A stretch of DNA of 64,000 nt from Streptomyces sp. TLI_053 (GCF_900105395.1 NZ_LT629775.1:2374501-2438500), one strand, 5' to 3'; shown: positions 18,416 to 27,779, counted from the first letter of the stretch. Made by a program: numbers and translations. Notes: a model not told the origin generated them from the letters alone.

Positions 18416-19339
18416 ATGCCCATGTCTTCTTCTTCGTCCATCCCTTCGTCCTCTTCGTCGTTCAACCAGACCGTCATCGATGAGTTCCGCGCCCGGGGCG
18501 GAAGGGTCGGCGGACCCTTCGAGGGCGGCGACCTGTTGCTGCTGACCACCGTCGGCGCACAGTCCGGGCGGGAACACACCGTCCCGCTCGGATTCGTGCG
18601 GGCGGACGGCCTGCTGCTGGTCGTCGCCTCGGCGGCCGGGGCGCCCGAGCACCCGCAGTGGTACCGCAATCTGCTCACCCACCTGCTGGTCCGGGTGGAA
18701 CTCGGCACGGAGGTCTTCGACGCGACCGCCGTCCCCGCCGAGGGGGAGCGGCGCGACCGGCTGTTCGAGGCCGTCGTCCGGTCGGCCCCCGGGTACGGGG
18801 ACTACCAGCGGCACACCGCCCGGCTGCTGCCGGTGGTCGTCCTGGAACACCCCGGTGCCGGGGCTGAGCCCGGGGCCCGGACGCGCGAGGCGGCGAGCCT
18901 CGCGGACAAGCTGCTGGAGGTGCACGACTGGCTGCGCGCCCGACTCCGGCAACTGCGGACCGAGACCGAGGCACACCTCGCCGGAGGCGCCGGGCAGGCT
19001 CCGCCGCTCGGACTGCAGCTCCGACAGCACTGCCTGGCGTTCTGCCAGGGCCTGACCGTCCACCACACCGGCGAGGACCGGGGCGTCTTCCCCGCACTGG
19101 CCCGCAGCCACCCGGAGCTGCGGGGCGTGCTGGAACGGCTGGCCGAGCAGCACCGCGCGGTGGCGCGGCTGAAGGAGGAGCTGGTCGCACTGGTCTCCGA
19201 CCTCGGCTCCGCCGATCCGGAGTCGTTCCGGGCCGCACTGGCGCGGACGACGGACGCACTGGAGGCCCATCTCGCCCACGAGGAACGGGAACTGCTGCCC
19301 GCCCTGGCCGGCATCCCGTTCCCCCCGCCGAACCGGTGA
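18416..19339 (+). CDS. Nitroreductase-like (DUF385) / hemerythrin fusion protein
   Basis: A 307-residue two-domain protein. Residues about 15-140 resemble the deazaflavin-dependent (F420) nitroreductase / DUF385 split-barrel family: FRARGGRVGGPFEGGDLLLLTTVGAQSGREHTVPLGFV, HPQWYRNLLTHLLVRVELG. Residues about 155-300 form a hemerythrin-like HHE four-helix bundle with iron-ligand candidates in LRQHCLAFCQGLTVHHTGEDRGVFPAL, EQHRAVARLKEE and HLAHEERELLPAL. Fusion suggests F420- or flavin-linked redox coupled to oxygen, NO or iron sensing; this is inference. A second ATG lies 6 bases after the first. It is monocistronic. Confidence 0.82.
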   Translation: MPMSSSSSIPSSSSSFNQTVIDEFRARGGRVGGPFEGGDLLLLTTVGAQSGREHTVPLGFVRADGLLLVVASAAGAPEHPQWYRNLLTHLLVRVELGTEVFDATAVPAEGERRDRLFEAVVRSAPGYGDYQRHTARLLPVVVLEHPGAGAEPGARTREAASLADKLLEVHDWLRARLRQLRTETEAHLAGGAGQAPPLGLQLRQHCLAFCQGLTVHHTGEDRGVFPALARSHPELRGVLERLAEQHRAVARLKEELVALVSDLGSADPESFRAALARTTDALEAHLAHEERELLPALAGIPFPPPNR

Positions 19340-19412
19340 CGGGACGGGCTCGCCGGTCCGTCCCGCATGGGGGGACCGGCGGGCCCGCCGGGTCGTGCGG
19401 TCGGATCCGGCG

Positions 19413-19446
19413 CCGGCCCTGACCTCGGCGCCGAGGTCAGGGCCGG
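19413..19446. terminator. Perfect 34-base palindrome, bidirectional terminator
   Basis: 17-bp perfect arms without extra loop, between the convergent fusion gene and lipase gene. Directly after it GGTCAGGGCCGG-type 12-bp units repeat to about 19470. Confidence 0.7.
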
Positions 19447-19525
19447 GGTCAGGGCCGGGGTCAGGGCCGAGGGTCGCTGGGTTTGGTCGGGGGGTGCGGT
19501 CGCTGGGTGCGGTCGCGGGGTGCGG

Positions 19526-20326
19526 TCAGGCCTGCGCGGTGAACACCGGCAGGAAGCCGCCGGAGTGGCCGGAGGCCTTCGGGTGGTAGCTCTCCTCCAC
19601 CGGCAGGGTGGTGCTGTTCAGCCAGGTGGTGCTGGAGCCGCAGATCTCGTGCTCGCGGAAGATCGACCGGACGTCGCCGAAGGCGAAACCGGCGTTGGCG
19701 GCGCGCTTGGCGATGACGTCGTCCAGCACGTCGGCGGCACCGTTGATGGCGGCCCGCTTGGTGTCGCCGATACCGAAGATGCAGCTGCCGCCGACCTTGT
19801 AGAGGTGCGGGTAGCCGAGCACGACCACCCGGGCGTTCGGGGCCTTGGCGTGGATCGCCGAGTAGACCTGGTCGAGCTTGCCGGGCAGCGTGCCGGTGGC
19901 GTAGTTCTTCGCGGTGGCGACCGCGTTGAGACAGGCGCTCTCCGAGTCCAGGACGCAGGTCTGCATGGTGCTGGCGAAGCCCGCGTCGTTGCCGCCGACG
20001 CTGATGCTGACCAGCGTGGTGGCCGAGTTCAGGGTGGAGAGCTGGTTGTTGAGCACGTCTCCGGTTCTGGCGCCGGAACAGGCGAGGAACGAGAAGGAGG
20101 ACGGCGCGTGCGCGTTCTTCCACAGGTACGCGTACGCGTTGGTGCTGCGCTTGCAGCTGCCGCTCTCGCTCGTGTAGCTGCCGGCCCCGAGGCCGGAGGC
20201 GTAGGAGTCGCCGAGCGCGACGTAGTTGACCCCGGCGGCGTGGGCCGAACCGGCTGTGACGAGGGTGGTCAGGGAGAGGAGCGCCGCAGTGACGGCGACG
20301 GACATGGCACGGGCAGGGCGTAGCAT
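19526..20326 (-). CDS. Secreted SGNH/GDSL lipase
   Basis: A 266-residue exported esterase/lipase of the Streptomyces SGNH family. It has an n-region with Arg, hydrophobic core VAVTAALLSLTTLVTAG and cleavage after SAHA. Block I is ALGDSYASG (nucleophile Ser). A Cys pair and SFLACSGARTGDVL follow, then block III VSISVGGNDAGF and the catalytic His in YHPKASGH. Six Cys allow three disulfides, as in the S. rimosus/S. coelicolor enzymes. AGGAGG sits 4 bases before ATG. The promoter region contains a Crp-like palindrome. It hydrolyses fatty-acid esters outside the cell. Confidence 0.93.
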   Translation of the reverse strand: MLRPARAMSVAVTAALLSLTTLVTAGSAHAAGVNYVALGDSYASGLGAGSYTSESGSCKRSTNAYAYLWKNAHAPSSFSFLACSGARTGDVLNNQLSTLNSATTLVSISVGGNDAGFASTMQTCVLDSESACLNAVATAKNYATGTLPGKLDQVYSAIHAKAPNARVVVLGYPHLYKVGGSCIFGIGDTKRAAINGAADVLDDVIAKRAANAGFAFGDVRSIFREHEICGSSTTWLNSTTLPVEESYHPKASGHSGGFLPVFTAQA

Positions 20327-20340
20327 GACACCTCCTGGGA

Positions 20341-20354
20341 GTGACGTGCGTCAC
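20341..20354 (-). promoter_or_regulatory. Crp-like site upstream of lipase
   Basis: GTGACGTGCGTCAC fits both GTGA-N6-TCAC and the reported S. coelicolor Crp motif GTG-N6-GNCAC. It sits 15 bases upstream of the lipase ATG, just before the ribosome site. Farther upstream (20355-20430) the DNA is AT-richer and likely holds the promoter. Its position downstream of the promoter would favour repression. Confidence 0.45.
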
Positions 20355-20565
20355 ACAATTTGATACCAGGCGGTAGCTAACTCTGGAAGTTGTCATGCCA
20401 AGGCAATTGACGGTCGGTCTGACAACAGTGCGGTGAACTGCCCCTTCTGGCACGGTAAGTGCCCTCGTGCACCGGTCTCGGGACATCGCCCGATCGAGGG
20501 ACGGAGTTCGGCCGGACGTGCGACCTCCGGCGGCGACGCGCTCGGGCGCGCGGCCCGGCGCCCGA

Positions 20566-20604
20566 GCCCCTCGCCCGGGCCCCTCGCCCGGGCCCCTCGC
20601 CCGG
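20566..20604. repeat. Three 13-bp tandem repeats in a 390-bp intergenic region
   Basis: Perfect units of GCCCCTCGCCCGG at 20566, 20579 and 20592. The surrounding 20431-20719 also has short CCGA and 16-bp duplications but no supported gene, apart from the lipase promoter at its left edge. Confidence 0.7.
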
Positions 20605-20719
20605 TCGGGCGGACGGCAGGCCGGCCGACCGACCGACCGACCGAAGGACGACGCGGCAGGCCGGACGGCGAGGTGGCAGGACGGCGCTCGGACGGACGGG
20701 CGCTCAGGCGGACGGGCGC

Positions 20720-21361
20720 TCAGGCGGTCGGCGGTTCCCCCGGCGCGGCACCCGGCGCCGCGCCGGGGAACAGCTCGCAGCCCGCCGCCGGCAGTTCCTC
20801 GATCGTCTCGTTGGCGGCCGAGGGCACGCCCAGCCGCCGGACGGCGGTCGCCACCGCAGCCCGGGCCTGTCGCAGACCGGGCACACCCCAGCCGAGCAGC
20901 TCGACCGCGAGGCCCGGCGCGACCAGCAGCCGCCGGTAGTGCCGCCCCGAGGCCGGGTCCGGCGCGCTCGGACCGACGGCCCGCAGCGCGGCGGCCATCC
21001 GGACCCGGGCGCACTCGTGGCCGCCGTTGGCCGAGCCGACCCGGTCGTAGAGGTAACCGAGGTAGTACGGCGTGCCGATCAGTGCCTGCGCCTCCTCGGC
21101 CGCCTCCCGGGCCAGCGCCGAGCCGGGGTCGCCGCCGTCCTCCGGCTCCAGCGAGCCCCCGGGCAGCGAGACCACGCCGTCCTTGGGGTTGACCAGGGTC
21201 AGCACCCGACCGTCGGGGGCGAACAGCCACCCCCAGGACTGCTTCACCGGAAGCCCACCGGGCACCTGCTCCCCCGGCCGCCACGGCCAGCCCGCACTGG
21301 GACGCCGGCGCACCCGGCCGAGCAGCTCGGCGATCTCCGCGCTGTACTCGATCCGGCTCAT
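20720..21361 (-). CDS. NUDIX hydrolase
   Basis: A 213-residue Nudix protein. After WGWLFAPDGRVLTLVNPKDGVVSLPGG comes a Nudix box at about 69-92 (GSLEPEDGGDPGSALAREAAEEAQA), with the REAAEE helix that binds Mg2+ slightly displaced by an insertion. Nudix enzymes cleave nucleoside diphosphates linked to another moiety. The C-terminal part (YRRLLVAPGLAVELLGWG) recalls Streptomyces Nudix proteins of unknown substrate. A purine-rich stretch precedes the ATG. Substrate cannot be inferred. Confidence 0.82.
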   Translation of the reverse strand: MSRIEYSAEIAELLGRVRRRPSAGWPWRPGEQVPGGLPVKQSWGWLFAPDGRVLTLVNPKDGVVSLPGGSLEPEDGGDPGSALAREAAEEAQALIGTPYYLGYLYDRVGSANGGHECARVRMAAALRAVGPSAPDPASGRHYRRLLVAPGLAVELLGWGVPGLRQARAAVATAVRRLGVPSAANETIEELPAAGCELFPGAAPGAAPGEPPTA

Positions 21362-21577
21362 GCGTCCCCCCTTTCGGTGTCGGGCTCGCCGGACCGACGG
21401 TGCGCGGGGACGGTTCGCGGTACGCGGTTCGGGGCGGAGCGGCGGGCGCGGCGGCGTGGGGTACCGGCCGTTCCCACTGTTGATCTTCCCCGAAATCTTC
21501 CCCGAACAGGCGGTCGATGAACAGTCCCCAGCGCCGCATGGTGGACAGCCGGGGCCGAACGCCCTGGTCAGCCGCGA

Positions 21578-22837
21578 TCAGGCCAGGGGCTCACCCCCGC
21601 CCCCGGTCGGCCGCTCCCCGGGCGGTCCGCCCCCACCCGACGGCGGGCCCGGCGGCGGCGCCGGCAGCGGGAAGCCCGGCAACGGGACGACGGCCGGCGG
21701 GAAGGGCAGGCCCCGGCCGACGTCGTCGGCGAGCTCGTCCAGCACCTCGCGGACGGTCATCGGCCGCAGCCTCCCGCCGCACAGGGCCCACCCCCGCACC
21801 GTCTGCCCGCCGGGGGCCGCCGGATCCCCGTGCAGCACCATCGCGCCGGTGCCGCCCACGGCGAGGCCCGCCGCCAGGGTCACGCAGAACGCCTCGGCGT
21901 CCCGCCCGCCGGGCGTCGGCCGACCGCCGTCGACCCGGACCTCGGTCGCCGAGGTCAGCTCCTCGCCGTCCTCGGGACCGTGGCAGCGCAGGGTCAGCAG
22001 GTGGATCCCGTCACCGGCCCCCGCACCCACCGCCAGCTGGACCTCGACGACGTGCCGCATCACCGCCACCAGCCGCCGCTCCCCCGGCGGCCCCTCGCCC
22101 GCCGCCGTCAGCAGGGCCGCCATCGCGACGGAGATCCGGACCCGCGCCCGGTGGTCGTCGGCCAGCTCCGGCAGCAGCACCGCCAGCCGCTGCCCCGTGT
22201 AGAGGAACGGCTCCCCGGCGAGCTCCGGATCGGCCGCGTACGCGACCCGGGCCGCCGCGTCCCCGGGCGCGAAGCCCAGCGCCTCGCAGTACTCCCCGTA
22301 GTCCACCGGGTCGAGCACCCGGAGGTGGACCTCCAGGCCCTGCCCGCGCAGAGCGCGCAGCTGGACCGCGACCCGGCGCAGGTAGGAGCGGAAGGTCAGC
22401 CCGCCGAACAGCCCGCACCGCGCCAGGTCCGCGAAGTCGTCGGCGGCGACGGCCAGCGCGAGCGCCACCGGCTGCGGCGGCGGCGCGCCGCGCGGGAGCA
22501 CCCGGCGCCGGTCGCGCCCGCCGGGCCCGGCCGGCCCGCCCGCACCGCCCGTCCGGGACACGCCCGCCCCGCCGCCCGGCGGCCGCCCGTCGGGGACCCT
22601 CCCGCCCGGCCCCGCCGGTCCGGGCCGGCGCCGCTCCGGGCCGGGACCCCACAGCCGCACCACGGGCGTGCGCCACCGCGCCCGGCAGCCACCCGCCCCC
22701 GCACGCCGCTCCCGGTCCCGGTGCCGGTGCCGCCTCCGGGGCCGCTCCCGCTCCTCCTCCCGCACCCTCTCCGGCTTCTGCTCCCGCTCCCGCCACTGGT
22801 CCGGGCCCTGGAACCCGCTCCGCATCCGCTCGCGCAC
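21578..22837 (-). CDS. Unrecognised protein with Arg/Glu-rich N-terminus
   Basis: A 419-residue protein I do not recognise. Residues 1-60 are highly charged (runs of RE/ER) and 60-120 are Gly/Pro/Arg-rich, probably disordered. Residues 130-380 look globular: VALALAVAADDFADLARCGLFGGLTFRSYLRRVAVQLRALRGQGLEVHLRVLDPVDYGEYCEAL and a later beta-rich part. The C-terminus is Pro/Gly-rich. No signal peptide or membrane segment. The GTG at 22837 is preferred since AGGGAG lies 7 bases upstream; an ATG 4 codons later is possible. It is monocistronic. Confidence 0.65.
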   Translation of the reverse strand: MRERMRSGFQGPDQWREREQKPERVREEERERPRRRHRHRDRERRAGAGGCRARWRTPVVRLWGPGPERRRPGPAGPGGRVPDGRPPGGGAGVSRTGGAGGPAGPGGRDRRRVLPRGAPPPQPVALALAVAADDFADLARCGLFGGLTFRSYLRRVAVQLRALRGQGLEVHLRVLDPVDYGEYCEALGFAPGDAAARVAYAADPELAGEPFLYTGQRLAVLLPELADDHRARVRISVAMAALLTAAGEGPPGERRLVAVMRHVVEVQLAVGAGAGDGIHLLTLRCHGPEDGEELTSATEVRVDGGRPTPGGRDAEAFCVTLAAGLAVGGTGAMVLHGDPAAPGGQTVRGWALCGGRLRPMTVREVLDELADDVGRGLPFPPAVVPLPGFPLPAPPPGPPSGGGGPPGERPTGGGGEPLA

Positions 22838-23122
22838 GGTCGTCTCCCTCCGTCGTCGGCACTCCCGCACCGGCCCCACGAGCCCCTCGGCTCCCGGTGC
22901 CGCGAACGTACACAGCGTCACTGACAATCGACCCGCAGTGATGCCCCCGAGGCCCCGCAGACGGTCTCCGGGCGGTCTTCGGACCGACCTCGGACAGTCC
23001 CGCGGAGAGTCCTCGGACCGCCCCGGAAGCGACCCCGGACCGGCCCCGGAACCGGCCCGGGGACGGCGGGCGGGACCCGTTCCGCACCGGGTTGTCGGTG
23101 GCGCCCGTTATGGTCGGGAACC

Positions 23123-24292
23123 ATGCGACTGCTGCATACCTCCGACTGGCATCTCGGGCGCTCGTTCCACCGGGAGAGCCTGCACGACGCCCAGCGCGCC
23201 TTCCTGGACCACCTCGTGGCGGTGGTCCGGGACGAGCGCGTCGACGCCGTGCTGGTCGCCGGCGACGTGTACGACCGCGCGCTGCCGGGCCTGGAGGCGG
23301 TGGCGCTGTTCGACGACGTGCTGCACCGGCTGGCCGACCTCGGCGTGCCGACGGTGTTCATCAGCGGCAACCACGACTCGGCCCGCCGCCTCGGCGTCGG
23401 CGCGGGCCTGATCGGCCGGGCCGGCGTCCATCTGCGGACGGACCCGGGCGAGTGCGCCGAGCCCGTGGTGCTGGCCGACGCGCACGGGCCGGTCGCCGTC
23501 TACGGGCTGCCCTATCTGGAGCCCACCCTGGTCCGGGAGCGCTTCGGACTGGCCCGCGGCGGGCACGCCGCCGTGCTCGGCGCCGCGATGGACCAGGTCA
23601 GGGCCGACCTCGCGGCCCGCCCGGCCGGCACCCGCGCGGTCGTCCTGGCGCACGCCTTCGTCACCGGCGGCGAGCCCAGCGACAGCGAGCGCGACATCGC
23701 GGTGGGCGGGGTCGCGGCCGTACCCGCCTCGGTCTTCGACGGCGTGCACTACGCCGCGCTCGGCCATCTGCACGGCTGCCAGACCCTCGCCCCGCACCTG
23801 CGCTACAGCGGCTCGCCCCTCGCCTACTCCTTCTCCGAGCACGAGCAGCGCAAGAGCATGTGGCTGGTCGACCTCGCGGCGGACGGCGCGGTCACCGCCG
23901 AACGGGTGCCCTGCCCCGTCCCCCGCCGGCTGGCCCGGCTGCGCGGCCGGCTCGACGAGCTGCTCACCGACGAGCGCCACACCGCCGACGAGCAGTCCTG
24001 GGTCCAGGTCACCCTCACCGACCCGAGCCGCCCCGCCGAGCCGATGGAGCGGCTGCGCCGTCGCTTCCCGCACACCCTCCAGCTGCTGTTCGACCCGGAG
24101 GAGAGCACCGCCGGCGCCTCCCCCTCCTACGCGGCCCGGGTCAGCGGACGGACGGACCTGGAGATCGCCGAGGGCTTCCTGCGGCACGTCCGCCCCGGCG
24201 CCGACCCCGACCCGGACGAGCTGGGCTGGCTGCGCGAGGGCTTCGAGCGCGTCCGGGAGACCACCGACCGGAAGGCGGAGCTGCCCCGATGA
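23123..24292 (+). CDS. sbcD: Exonuclease subunit SbcD
   Basis: A 389-residue Mre11-type metallophosphoesterase, the nuclease of the SbcCD complex that cleaves DNA hairpins and double-strand ends. Motifs: SDWHLG (metal ligands Asp8/His10), GDVYDRALP, GNHDSARRL, AHAFVTGGEPSDSER and ALGHLHGCQ, then the capping domain. The gene overlaps sbcC by four bases (ATGA), giving coupled production of both subunits. The ribosome site is weak. Confidence 0.95.
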   Translation: MRLLHTSDWHLGRSFHRESLHDAQRAFLDHLVAVVRDERVDAVLVAGDVYDRALPGLEAVALFDDVLHRLADLGVPTVFISGNHDSARRLGVGAGLIGRAGVHLRTDPGECAEPVVLADAHGPVAVYGLPYLEPTLVRERFGLARGGHAAVLGAAMDQVRADLAARPAGTRAVVLAHAFVTGGEPSDSERDIAVGGVAAVPASVFDGVHYAALGHLHGCQTLAPHLRYSGSPLAYSFSEHEQRKSMWLVDLAADGAVTAERVPCPVPRRLARLRGRLDELLTDERHTADEQSWVQVTLTDPSRPAEPMERLRRRFPHTLQLLFDPEESTAGASPSYAARVSGRTDLEIAEGFLRHVRPGADPDPDELGWLREGFERVRETTDRKAELPR

Positions 24293-27200
24293 GACTCCAC
24301 CGGCTGACCGTGACCGCTTTCGGCCCCTTCGCCGGCGCCGAGACGGTCGACTTCGACGCGCTGGCCGCCGGCGGTCTGTTCCTGCTGCGCGGTGCCACCG
24401 GTGCGGGCAAGAGCAGCGTGCTGGACGCGGTCTGCTACGCCCTCTACGGCGAGGTGCCGGGCACCCGCCGGGCGAACCGGCTGCGCAGCGACCACGCCGA
24501 ACCCGGCCGGCTGACCGAGGTCCGGCTGGAGCTGACGCTCGGCGGCCGCCGGCTGGAGATCGTCCGGATCCCCGAGCAGCCCCGGCCGAAGAAGGTCGGC
24601 ACGGGCATGACCGTCGAGCGGGCCCAGACCCTGGTGCGCGAGTGGTCGGCGGACGGCGCGGGCGCCGGCGCGGACGGGCCCGGCTGGCGGGCGCTCAGCA
24701 AGTCGCACCAGGAGGCCGGCGAGGAGATCCACCGGCTGATCGGGATGAGCCGCGACCAGTTCTGCCAGGTGGTGCTGCTGCCGCAGGGCGACTTCGCACG
24801 CTTCCTGCGGGCCGACTCGGAGGAGCGCGGCAAGCTGCTGCGCCGGCTGTTCGACACCGAGCGGTTCCAGTCCGTCGAGGCCTGGCTCGCGGAGCAGCGC
24901 CGGGCCCACGAGGTCGCCGTCCAGACCGGGCGCCGCCGGCTGCGGGACTTGGCCAGCAAGGCCGAGCAGGCGGCCGGGCCGGGCGCCGAGCCCGCCGGGG
25001 GCCCGGTGGCGGCCGAGGACGGGGCGGCGCCGAGCGCGACAGCGGACGCCGAACTCACCACCGGGGTGCTGGGCTGGGCGGCGGTGCTGCGCGGCGGCGC
25101 GGCCGAGCAGCTGGCCGTCGCCGGGGCCGCACTGGCCGGCGCGGAGGAGGCGCACCGGGCGGCGCAGCGGGCCCGGGAGGCCGCCGAGCAGCGGGCCGAC
25201 CGGCAGGAGCGGCACCGGCAGGCGGTGCGGGAGGCGGCCCGGCTCGCCGAGGACGGGCCCGCCCGTGCGGCGGACCGGCGGCGGCTGGCGGCGGCGCAGG
25301 CGGCGGTCGGCGTCGAGTCCGTGCTGCACCTGCGCGAGCGCGCGGCGGCCGCCTACCGGAAGGCCCGGGAGGAGGAGCACCGGCACCGGGCGGTCCTCGC
25401 CGAGGTCGCGACCGGCCGGGCCGGCGGGGCGGGCCCCGAACACCTGGATGACGGCGGCGACGGACCGGCGGGCGGCGGCCGGGCGCTGGCGCACGCCGAG
25501 GCCGAGGAGCTGGCCGCGGCCGAGCGGCGGCTGCGCGAGGAGATCGTCCGGCTGGAGGCGGCCGGGGCGGACGAGCGGCAGTGCGCCGCGCTGGCCGGCG
25601 CCCGGGCGGAGCTGACGGCGAAGCTGCGGCGCGCCGAGGACCTCGCCGAGGAGGCGGGCGAGTGGCTGGCCGGGTTCGACGGCCGGTCCGCCGCCCTGCA
25701 GCAGGAGCAGTCCGCCGCCCGGGAGGCCGCCGCGCTGGTCGAGCGGCTGGACGCCCGGCGCGCGGAGCTGGACACCCGGCTGTCCGCCGCCCGGGCCCGG
25801 GACGCGCTGGACGGCGAGATCGGCCGGATCGGCCCGCGCGCCCTCGCCCTGCGCGCCGAGGCGCTCGACGCCCGCCAGTACGGCCTGGACCTCCGTGAGC
25901 GCCGGCTCGCCGGGATGGCCGCCGAGCTGGCCTCGGGGCTGAACCCCGGCGACCCGTGCCGGGTCTGCGGCTCGGCGGAGCACCCGGCGCCGGCCCGCCC
26001 GGTCGGCGAGCCGGTCCGGGCCGAGGACGAGGAGCGGGCCCGGCACGCCCAGACGGCCGCCGAGCGGGCCGCCGACGCGGCCGAGCAGGAGCTCGCCGGG
26101 CTCCGGGTGCGCCGGGCGGCGGCCGCCGGAGCGGCCGGTGAGGAGCCCGCCGACACCCTGGCCGGGATGCTCGGCGCGCTGGGCACGGAACACCGGGAGG
26201 CGGTCCGGGTCGCGGAGCGGCTCGGCGCGGTCGGACGGGCGATCGAGCGGCTCACCGAGGAGCAGACCGTCCGTCGCACGGCGCTCTCCGAGGCCCGGGA
26301 GCGGACCGCCGAACTCGCCGCCCAGGCCCGCGCCCTGCACGCCGAGCAGGAGAAGCTGACCGCCCGGGTGGCGGCGGCCCGCGGCGACGCCCCGTCGGTG
26401 GCCGCCAGGGCGGCCGCGCTCGACCGCCTCGCCTCGGCGGTGGCCGCGCTGGCCGGTGCCGCCCGGGCCGCCACCGAGGCCGCGCACCAGCTCAAGCAGG
26501 CGGACGACGAGCTGGCCGACGCCGCGGTGGCGGCCGGGTTCGCGAGCGCCCAGGACGCCGTCGCCGTCCTGCTGCCGCGGGCCGAACGGGACGGGCTGGA
26601 GTTGCGGATCGACCGGCACCGGGCCGAGCTCGCCGCGGTGGAGCGACGGCTCGCCGAACCGGAGCTGGTCGCGGCCGCCGCCCTGCCGCCGGCCGACCTG
26701 CCGGGCGCCCGGAGCGCCCTCGGCGCCGCCACCGACCGGTTGCGGGCCGCGCACGCGGCGCGGGACGCGGCCCGCCTGCGGTGCGAGGCCCTGGCGGCCA
26801 TCGGGCGGCAGCTGTCCGAGCTGGCCCGCTCGCTGGCCCCCGAGCTGGCCAGGTACGCACGGATCAGCCGGCTGGCAGCGCTCGCGGCCGGCACCTCGAC
26901 CGACAACCGGCTCCGGATGCGCCTGGAGTCGTACGTCCTGGCGGCACGGCTGGAGCAGGTGGCGGCCGCGGCGAGCGACCGGCTGGTCCGGATGTCCGGC
27001 GGCCGGTACACGCTCGTCCACAGCGACGACCGGGGCGGCGGCAACAAGCGCTCGGGGCTGGCGCTGCGGGTGGTGGACGCCTGGACGGGCACCGAGCGCG
27101 ACACCTCGACGCTCTCCGGCGGCGAGAGCTTCTTCGCCTCGCTCTCCCTGGCACTCGGTCTGGCGGACGTGGTCACCGACGAGGCCGGGGGCATGCCGCT

Positions 27201-27414
27201 GGACACCCTGTTCATCGACGAAGGATTCGGCAGTCTCGACGAGCACACCCTCGAGGAGGTGATGGACGTCCTGGACGGGTTGCGCGAGCGGGACCGCGCG
27301 GTCGGCATCGTCAGCCACGTCGCCGATCTGCGCAGCCGGATCCCGGCCCAGCTCCTGGTGCGCAAGGGCCGGCACGGCTCCACCCTGGCCGCGGCGGGAC
27401 GCGAGGACGCCTGA
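24289..27414 (+). CDS. sbcC: Exonuclease subunit SbcC (Rad50-like SMC ATPase)
   Basis: A 1041-residue Rad50-type ATPase partnering SbcD. The N-terminal lobe has Walker A GATGAGKSS (about 35-43) and Q-loop HQEAGEEI. Long Ala/Arg/Glu-rich coiled coils flank the zinc hook CRVCGSAEHP (CxxC, near residue 560). The C-terminal lobe has signature LSGGESFFASLSLALGLAD and Walker B LFIDEGFGSLDE. ATP drives opening and closing of the SbcD nuclease on DNA ends. The start ATG overlaps the sbcD stop. Confidence 0.95.
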   Translation: MRLHRLTVTAFGPFAGAETVDFDALAAGGLFLLRGATGAGKSSVLDAVCYALYGEVPGTRRANRLRSDHAEPGRLTEVRLELTLGGRRLEIVRIPEQPRPKKVGTGMTVERAQTLVREWSADGAGAGADGPGWRALSKSHQEAGEEIHRLIGMSRDQFCQVVLLPQGDFARFLRADSEERGKLLRRLFDTERFQSVEAWLAEQRRAHEVAVQTGRRRLRDLASKAEQAAGPGAEPAGGPVAAEDGAAPSATADAELTTGVLGWAAVLRGGAAEQLAVAGAALAGAEEAHRAAQRAREAAEQRADRQERHRQAVREAARLAEDGPARAADRRRLAAAQAAVGVESVLHLRERAAAAYRKAREEEHRHRAVLAEVATGRAGGAGPEHLDDGGDGPAGGGRALAHAEAEELAAAERRLREEIVRLEAAGADERQCAALAGARAELTAKLRRAEDLAEEAGEWLAGFDGRSAALQQEQSAAREAAALVERLDARRAELDTRLSAARARDALDGEIGRIGPRALALRAEALDARQYGLDLRERRLAGMAAELASGLNPGDPCRVCGSAEHPAPARPVGEPVRAEDEERARHAQTAAERAADAAEQELAGLRVRRAAAAGAAGEEPADTLAGMLGALGTEHREAVRVAERLGAVGRAIERLTEEQTVRRTALSEARERTAELAAQARALHAEQEKLTARVAAARGDAPSVAARAAALDRLASAVAALAGAARAATEAAHQLKQADDELADAAVAAGFASAQDAVAVLLPRAERDGLELRIDRHRAELAAVERRLAEPELVAAAALPPADLPGARSALGAATDRLRAAHAARDAARLRCEALAAIGRQLSELARSLAPELARYARISRLAALAAGTSTDNRLRMRLESYVLAARLEQVAAAASDRLVRMSGGRYTLVHSDDRGGGNKRSGLALRVVDAWTGTERDTSTLSGGESFFASLSLALGLADVVTDEAGGMPLDTLFIDEGFGSLDEHTLEEVMDVLDGLRERDRAVGIVSHVADLRSRIPAQLLVRKGRHGSTLAAAGREDA

Positions 27415-27445
27415 CCGGGGCGAGCCTCCGGGCCGGGCGGCCCGC

Positions 27446-27694
27446 TCAGCCGGAGCAGGCGATCCGCTGGGCCTGCTGCCAGGTGCAGACGGGGCACAGG
27501 GTGCTGCCCGGGTGGTCGGCGGGCAGCTCGGTCGGCTCGCCGCACAGGACGCAGTCCGCGCGCGGGCCGGTCGATCCGGGGTCGGGCAGCAGTGCCGCCT
27601 CCGCGCCGCTCGGGGCGAGCTCGCAGACCTGCCCCGCCGCCGGGGTGTCGTGACTGCCGGGGACGGCCGTGTCGCTGCTGGCTGTTTCGCTCAT
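27446..27694 (-). CDS. Small zinc-ribbon-like protein
   Basis: An 82-residue protein of unknown function. Two CxxC pairs (CVLC and CPVC, 19-20 residues apart) in the C-terminal half could bind one Zn2+. An additional Cys lies in QVCELAP and one near the end in ACSG. The N-terminus is acidic and probably flexible. GAGAGG lies just before ATG. It is convergent with sbcC and divergent from the DUF1990 gene. Confidence 0.65.
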   Translation of the reverse strand: MSETASSDTAVPGSHDTPAAGQVCELAPSGAEAALLPDPGSTGPRADCVLCGEPTELPADHPGSTLCPVCTWQQAQRIACSG

Positions 27695-27779
27695 GTCGCC
27701 TCTCTACTCCCCGGACCGGGCAGGGCGCAAGGCGGTCCCGGGCGAGGCCGCTCCCGGAGCCGTCGCTACGGTGGGCCGT

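Noticed and set aside
16643-19279. An 878-codon minus-strand frame opposite the deacetylase and hemerythrin-fusion genes
   Set aside because: No domain, Gly/Arg-biased, and it would cross a terminator hairpin. The plus-strand genes have conserved motifs.
24127-27375. A 1082-codon minus-strand frame opposite sbcC
   Set aside because: Shadow of the sbcC coiled-coil codons; Leu/Gly/Arg low complexity.
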